A DNA stretch of 64,000 bases from JAFGTX01 sp942492225 (lineage in GTDB: Bacteria; Bacillota; Clostridia; Peptostreptococcales; Acidaminobacteraceae). A model generated the notes under the pieces. That model had not been told where the DNA came from, did not search any database, and was given only the letters and a program-made list of their open reading frames with translations. This document shows positions 61,183-64,000 of this stretch, one piece after another. The DNA is taken from positions 58,627 to 122,626 of the forward strand of contig CALODS010000022.1 in assembly GCA_942492225.1 (NCBI GenBank). Direction: 5' to 3'. The first letter of the stretch is position 1; the number at the start of each line of letters is the position of its first letter. A program made the position numbers and the translations under genes.

Positions 61183-63854
61183 ATGATAACAATACATAAT
61201 CAAAGTATAGAAAGTGTTACGGATAATTATAATAGCAATAATGAAATGGGATTAACCGATGTTCAAGTAATTGAAAATAGAAAAAAATATGGTGAAAATC
61301 GACTTATTGAATCAGGAAAACGTACGATACTACATATGATTTTAGATCAGTTTAAAGATTTCACCGTAATGATTTTAATAATGGCTTCTATTATTTCAAT
61401 TGCATTGGGCGAGAAGGTTGATGGTATTGTCATTATTGGAATTGTTGTTTTAAATGCTGTCCTTGGTGTCTATCAGGAAAATAAAGCAAGCAATGCATTG
61501 AAAGCATTAGAATCAATGGCCTCTCCAAAAGCAAAAGTTATAAGAAATGGTACTATAGTTGAAATTGATTCACCTGAACTGGTACCAGGAGATATTGTTT
61601 TATTAGAAGCAGGGGATTTTGTACCAGCAGATTTGAGGTTAATTGAAAGTATCAATCTTAAAATTGATGAATCAGCATTGACGGGGGAGTCTGTGCCCGT
61701 TGAAAAAGATGCATCAGTATTAATAAAAGAAGAAACTGTTATTGGTGACCGTATTAATTGTTGTTATTCTGGAACAATAGTGACATATGGCAGAGCCAAA
61801 GCAGTTGTAGGTCATATTGGTATGACTACTGAAATTGGTAAAATTGCGACAATGTTAAATGAAGCAACGGATGATTTGACACCACTTCAAAAGAAACTAA
61901 CGACTTTTGGTAAGATGCTTGGTATTATTTGTATTGCAGTTAGTGGTGTTATTATGGCTTTAGGCTTTATAAGAGGTGAACCACTCTTAGAATTATTTAT
62001 GACTTCGGTCTCACTAGCTGTTGCTGCGATACCAGAAGGTTTACCAGCGGTAGTAACCACCGTATTAGCCCTTGGAATGCAACGGATGGTTAAGAGAAAT
62101 GCCATAGTAAAAAGATTGAGTGCGGTTGAAACATTAGGTAGTACAACGACAATATGTTCAGATAAAACAGGCACACTGACACAAAATAAAATGACGGTTA
62201 AAAAAATTTTTGTCAATCAAAAGGAATATGATGTTACTGGCAATGGTTATTCTTTTGAAGGTTCGATAGAGATAGATAGAAGTGGATTAGAATTTTCTAA
62301 AATGTTTATGTTAACAGCAGCTCTGTGTAATGATGCGGTAATTCAAGATGGAGACTGTATTGGTGATCCGACAGAAGGTGCTCTTGTCGTTCTTGCTGAA
62401 AAAGCAAATATTCAACATCGTCAAATAAGAAAAACACTTCCAAGATTAAAAGAATTTCCATTTGATTCAGTAAGAAAACTTATGACAACGATGCATGAAA
62501 TTGAGCATCAAGTAGTCTTATTGACTAAAGGTGCAACTGATGAACTGATATCAAGATGTAGTCATATACTTATTGATGAAATAAGGAAAGATTTTACTAA
62601 CAGAAGAATTAAAAGATACAATTTTATCTTCACAACTTCAATGTCTGCATAGATGCTCTTACGAGTTTTAGGCTCTGCTTTTAAAACAAAGACTCTCAGC
62701 AACGTAGAAATTGATGAATTACAAACATGATTTCACCTTCTTAGGCTTAGCTGGCATGATTGATCCACCTAGAGCAAGAGGCGATAGATGCAATTGAACT
62801 CTGTAAAAAAGCTGGAATACGAGTTGTTATGATCACAGGAGATCATATTACAACAGCATCTGCTATCGGTAGACAACTCGGTGTTATAGACTCTGATAAT
62901 CAAGCTATAGAAGGATCCAGTATCAATGGACTGAGTGATGAAGCATTGGTTGAAGTTGCATCTAAAACGAATTTGTTTGCAAGAGTATCCCCAGAACATA
63001 AAGTGAGAATCGTTAAGGCGATTCAAGCTGATGGTCAAGTGGTTGCAATGACGGGTGATGGTGTGAACGATGCGCCAGCGCTTAAAAATGCGGATATTGG
63101 TATTGCTATGGGTATAACGGGTACAGATGTCAGCAAAGAAGCGGCTGATATGATTTTAACGGATGATAATTTTGCAAGTATCGTTAGTGCTGTTGAAGAA
63201 GGACGTATTATCTATAGTAACATAAGAAAATTTGTAGGTTTTTTATTATCGTGTAACGTTGGAGAAATATTAATTATATTCATTGCAATGATTTTCAATT
63301 GGGGCGTCCCTCTTGTGCCAATACAACTTTTATGGGTAAATCTTATTACGGATTCTTTTCCAGCTTTTGCTCTCGGTGTTGAAAGGGTGAAGTAGATATA
63401 ATGAATAAGTTACCAAGAGACAAAAATGAACCTATAGTAGACAAAAAGATGGCGATTGCTATCATCTTGCAAAGTATTGGATTAACAGTTGCTGTATTGG
63501 CATCTTATAAAATTGGATTTTTTTATAGCTGGAAAAGATAATATGGCAGATCCACTATTACTTTCAAGAACTTTTGCTTTTGCTACATTAATAATGGGTG
63601 AAATGTTCCGTGCATATTCTGCAAGACGAGAAGATGAATATTTATGGTCCTTCAATATATTTTCCAATAAATACTTAAATGGAGCTGTTGTACTTGCAAT
63701 CGCATTATTATTTATTGTTATTTACGTTCCAGCACTACAAGTTATTTTTAAAACAACAGCTCTCTCCTTAAATCACTTAGGCATAATTTTAAGCTTTAGT
63801 ATTATTCCAACTGTATTTGGAGAAGCTTCAAAAGCAGTTACTAGAAAAATATAA
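61183..63854 (+). pseudogene. Cation-transporting P-type ATPase (Ca2+ type), multiply frameshifted
   Basis: The reading pieces together give one PMCA/SERCA-like Ca2+ ATPase of about 890 residues, normal for the family. The first 489 residues are intact: TGES (167-170), the phosphorylated Asp327 in SDKTGTLTQNK, and KGA-like (LTKGATDEL). From about 62600 to 62790 many single-base indels break the frame (fragments EELKDTILSS, SMSADALRVLG-like, LSNVEIDELQ and FTFLGLAGMIDPPR appear in three different frames). The P domain then resumes (TGDGVNDAPALKNADIGIAMG), with two more shifts at about 63390 and at a run of seven Ts (63519-63526). The clean protein sequence between shifts suggests sequence errors as readily as decay. 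GAGGTGG precedes ATG 61183. Confidence 0.85.
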
Positions 63855-63899
63855 TATATATGCACAAGTTAATAAATAAAAAAAGTCTGGAGGAATATA

Positions 63900-64000
63900 A
63901 TGAATTTTAAACTTCTTATGTTTGGGTTTGTGGTTGCATTTCTTATAAGAACGATAGAAGATTTTATTGGATTAAAAAATTACACTTTATTATTACCGCT
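63900..64000 (+). CDS. 5' end of a membrane protein gene (truncated by the window)
   Basis: ATG 63900 follows TCTGGAGGAATATA, a good ribosome binding site, and the frame stays open to the end of the window (33 codons). The sequence MNFKLLMFGFVVAFLIR is hydrophobic, then TIEDFIGLKNYTLLLP; it looks like a membrane or secreted protein. Too little is visible for a family. Confidence 0.6.
   Translation, partial: MNFKLLMFGFVVAFLIRTIEDFIGLKNYTLLLP

Overview
The window is 64 kb of AT-rich DNA from a strictly anaerobic, low-GC Gram-positive bacterium, most likely one of the Clostridia. Support for this: HrcA with a perfect CIRCE operator, Gram-positive style ribosome binding sites with frequent GTG/TTG starts, the order lepA-hemW-hrcA-grpE-dnaK-dnaJ-(insert)-prmA-rsmE, oxygen-sensitive enzyme families (a 2-hydroxyacyl-CoA dehydratase-type activase and a double-cubane-cluster reductase), and lipoproteins with ordinary lipoboxes. 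A selenocysteine tRNA shows that the organism decodes UGA as Sec. I cannot name the species.

Layout. 1-2420: small accessory genes (P-loop kinase-like protein, GNAT, LysR). 2645-7049 (minus): a MoxR / DUF58 / transglutaminase operon. 7233-9901: an S66 peptidase and a PLP aminotransferase. 10226-14362: alcohol dehydrogenase, class II aldolase, MtnA-type isomerase and a frameshifted MtnK-type kinase, which together read as an anaerobic 'DHAP shunt' for 5-methylthioribose or 5-deoxyribose salvage. 14399-21940: a WG-repeat protein, tRNA-Sec, two lipoproteins (one with three rhodanese domains), diaminopropionate ammonia-lyase, a NUDIX protein and PlsY. 22141-31729: a giant activase (1411 aa) with an unknown partner, then a solitary adenine DNA methyltransferase in an operon with an anchored beta-propeller-like protein, and an ECF S component. 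31922-35210: comEC and holA, followed by an unusual array of tandem repeats and perfect hairpins. 35537-44081: housekeeping and heat-shock genes (rpsT, lepA, hemW, hrcA, grpE, dnaK, dnaJ). 44586-58199: two paralogous DUF3798-type ABC importers, with prmA, rsmE and a double-cubane-cluster reductase gene between them. 58251-64000: a truA-like gene, a secreted HExxH metallopeptidase with SLH-like C-terminus, a P-type Ca2+ ATPase broken by many frameshifts, and the start of a membrane protein gene.

The best candidates for undescribed biology are (i) the reductase-plus-DUF3798 importer operon and its duplicated importer, which share a conserved three-cysteine signature in their binding proteins, with a long, possibly pseudoknotted leader before the first copy; (ii) the giant activase, which carries two complete cysteine pairs with the spacing of the known iron-sulfur activases and is the only activase in the window; (iii) the DHAP-shunt operon; and (iv) the orphan methyltransferase operon. 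Frameshifts in mtnK, rsmE and the Ca2+ ATPase could be sequencing errors and should be confirmed on reads before being called pseudogenes.
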